Source of the DNA: Candidatus Uhrbacteria bacterium
Lineage (GTDB): Bacteria; Patescibacteriota; Patescibacteriia; 2-12-FULL-60-25
Assembly: GCA_009691315.1 (NCBI GenBank)
Contig: SICT01000070.1
Span: forward strand, 1-5,659
DNA length: 5,659 bases
Reading direction: 5' to 3'
In this document: positions 5,323 to 5,659 of the stretch, in pieces
How positions within the stretch are numbered: the stretch's first letter is position 1
How the letters are laid out: each line of letters starts with the position of its first letter
Translations under genes and position numbers: made by a program
Notes under the pieces: generated by a model
The model's database searches: none
Told to the model about the DNA's origin: nothing
The model's input: the letters and a program-made list of their open reading frames with translations, nothing else

Positions 5323-5659
5323 TCGTTTTTAGTTTTTTAATTTTTATTCTCGGTGCCTGTCTCGGGTCTTTTTTGAATGTCGCCATTATTCGTTTGAAAG
5401 ATGCATCTTCGATGTGGGGACGTTCGAAATGTCCTGAGTGCGGAAAAAAAATTCGTTCGCGTCATCTCGTGCCGATCCTCTCTTGGTTCCTGTTGCATGG
5501 ATGCTGTGCTGATTGTCACAAGCCGATTCACTTTCAGTACCCGTTGGTCGAGTTCGCTGCCGGTTTGCTCATGCTCGTGGCATTTTTCCGTCATAATTTT
5601 TTTCTGACACCATCTGCTCTTGAACCCTTTCTGTTCGAACTCATCTTTAGTTATCTTCT
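5319..5659 (+). CDS. pilD: Prepilin peptidase (A24 family, PilD/GspO-like), N-terminal part; 3' end outside window
   Basis: PilD is a membrane aspartic protease that removes prepilin leader peptides and often N-methylates the new N-terminus. The ATG overlaps the stop of the prepilin gene (ATGA), a classic coupling arrangement that joins enzyme and substrate. The frame stays open for 113 codons to the window edge. Visible features are a first membrane helix with GACLGSFLNVAIIRL (12-26), the N-terminal zinc-binding domain with CPEC (38-41) and C63/C66 (CADC), LVPILSWFLLHG (50-61) and the QYPLVEFAAG motif (73-82) leading into the next membrane helix. All four zinc cysteines are present, so the protein is probably of the bifunctional peptidase/methyltransferase type. 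The catalytic aspartates (including the GxGD motif) lie beyond the edge and cannot be checked. The symbol is given by family; comC or gspO would be equivalent names. Confidence 0.94.
   Translation, partial: MIVFSFLIFILGACLGSFLNVAIIRLKDASSMWGRSKCPECGKKIRSRHLVPILSWFLLHGCCADCHKPIHFQYPLVEFAAGLLMLVAFFRHNFFLTPSALEPFLFELIFSYL

Noticed and set aside
5337..5607. Open frames on both strands at the right end (5337-5594 minus, 5401-5607 plus)
   Set aside because: Both overlap the clear prepilin peptidase frame starting at 5319, which carries the CxxC pairs and the QYPLVE motif.

Overview
This looks like a compact bacterial chromosome segment with every gene on the + strand and standard stop codons (TAA, TAG and TGA all end genes). 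The best guess for the source is a member of the Patescibacteria/CPR (Parcubacteria-like). The reasons are tight packing with out-of-frame overlaps, few recognisable Shine-Dalgarno sequences, a minimal type IV pilus gene set beside housekeeping genes, a stand-alone receiver next to pilM, and an AT-rich heptamer tandem tract inside a gene. This assignment is an inference from style and synteny, not a measured phylogeny.

Left half (1-3367), translation and nucleic-acid maintenance: the 3' 60% of lepA (elongation factor 4) enters from the left edge. The 134-base gap after it is almost filled by a 34-codon ORF for a single-span membrane micropeptide. Next come recJ (single-strand 5'-3' exonuclease of the DHH family) and an RNase HI-type gene. 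The RNase H start lies 70 nt inside the 3' end of recJ, so the last 23 residues of RecJ are written over the RNase H catalytic motif.

Right half (3379-5659), surface filament module: pilM (actin-like cytoplasmic pilus platform protein), a single-domain CheY-like receiver, a type IV pilin/pseudopilin-like prepilin, and the first 113 codons of a prepilin peptidase that runs off the right edge. The prepilin and peptidase overlap by four bases (ATGA), as expected for a substrate and its processing enzyme made together. No pilN or pilO follows pilM here.

Regulation: the starts of pilM and of the prepilin are preceded by nearly the same 16-base sequence (TAYACTAAMATCRATC, 13 of 16 identical), placed so that its first six bases could be a -10 box only 12-13 nt from the ATG. 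This suggests two internal promoters giving nearly leaderless mRNAs for the pilus genes. No convincing rho-independent terminator, tRNA, rRNA, CRISPR array or insertion sequence was seen. Apart from the 134-base lepA-recJ gap, intergenic spaces are 3-39 nt, so there is no long empty stretch.
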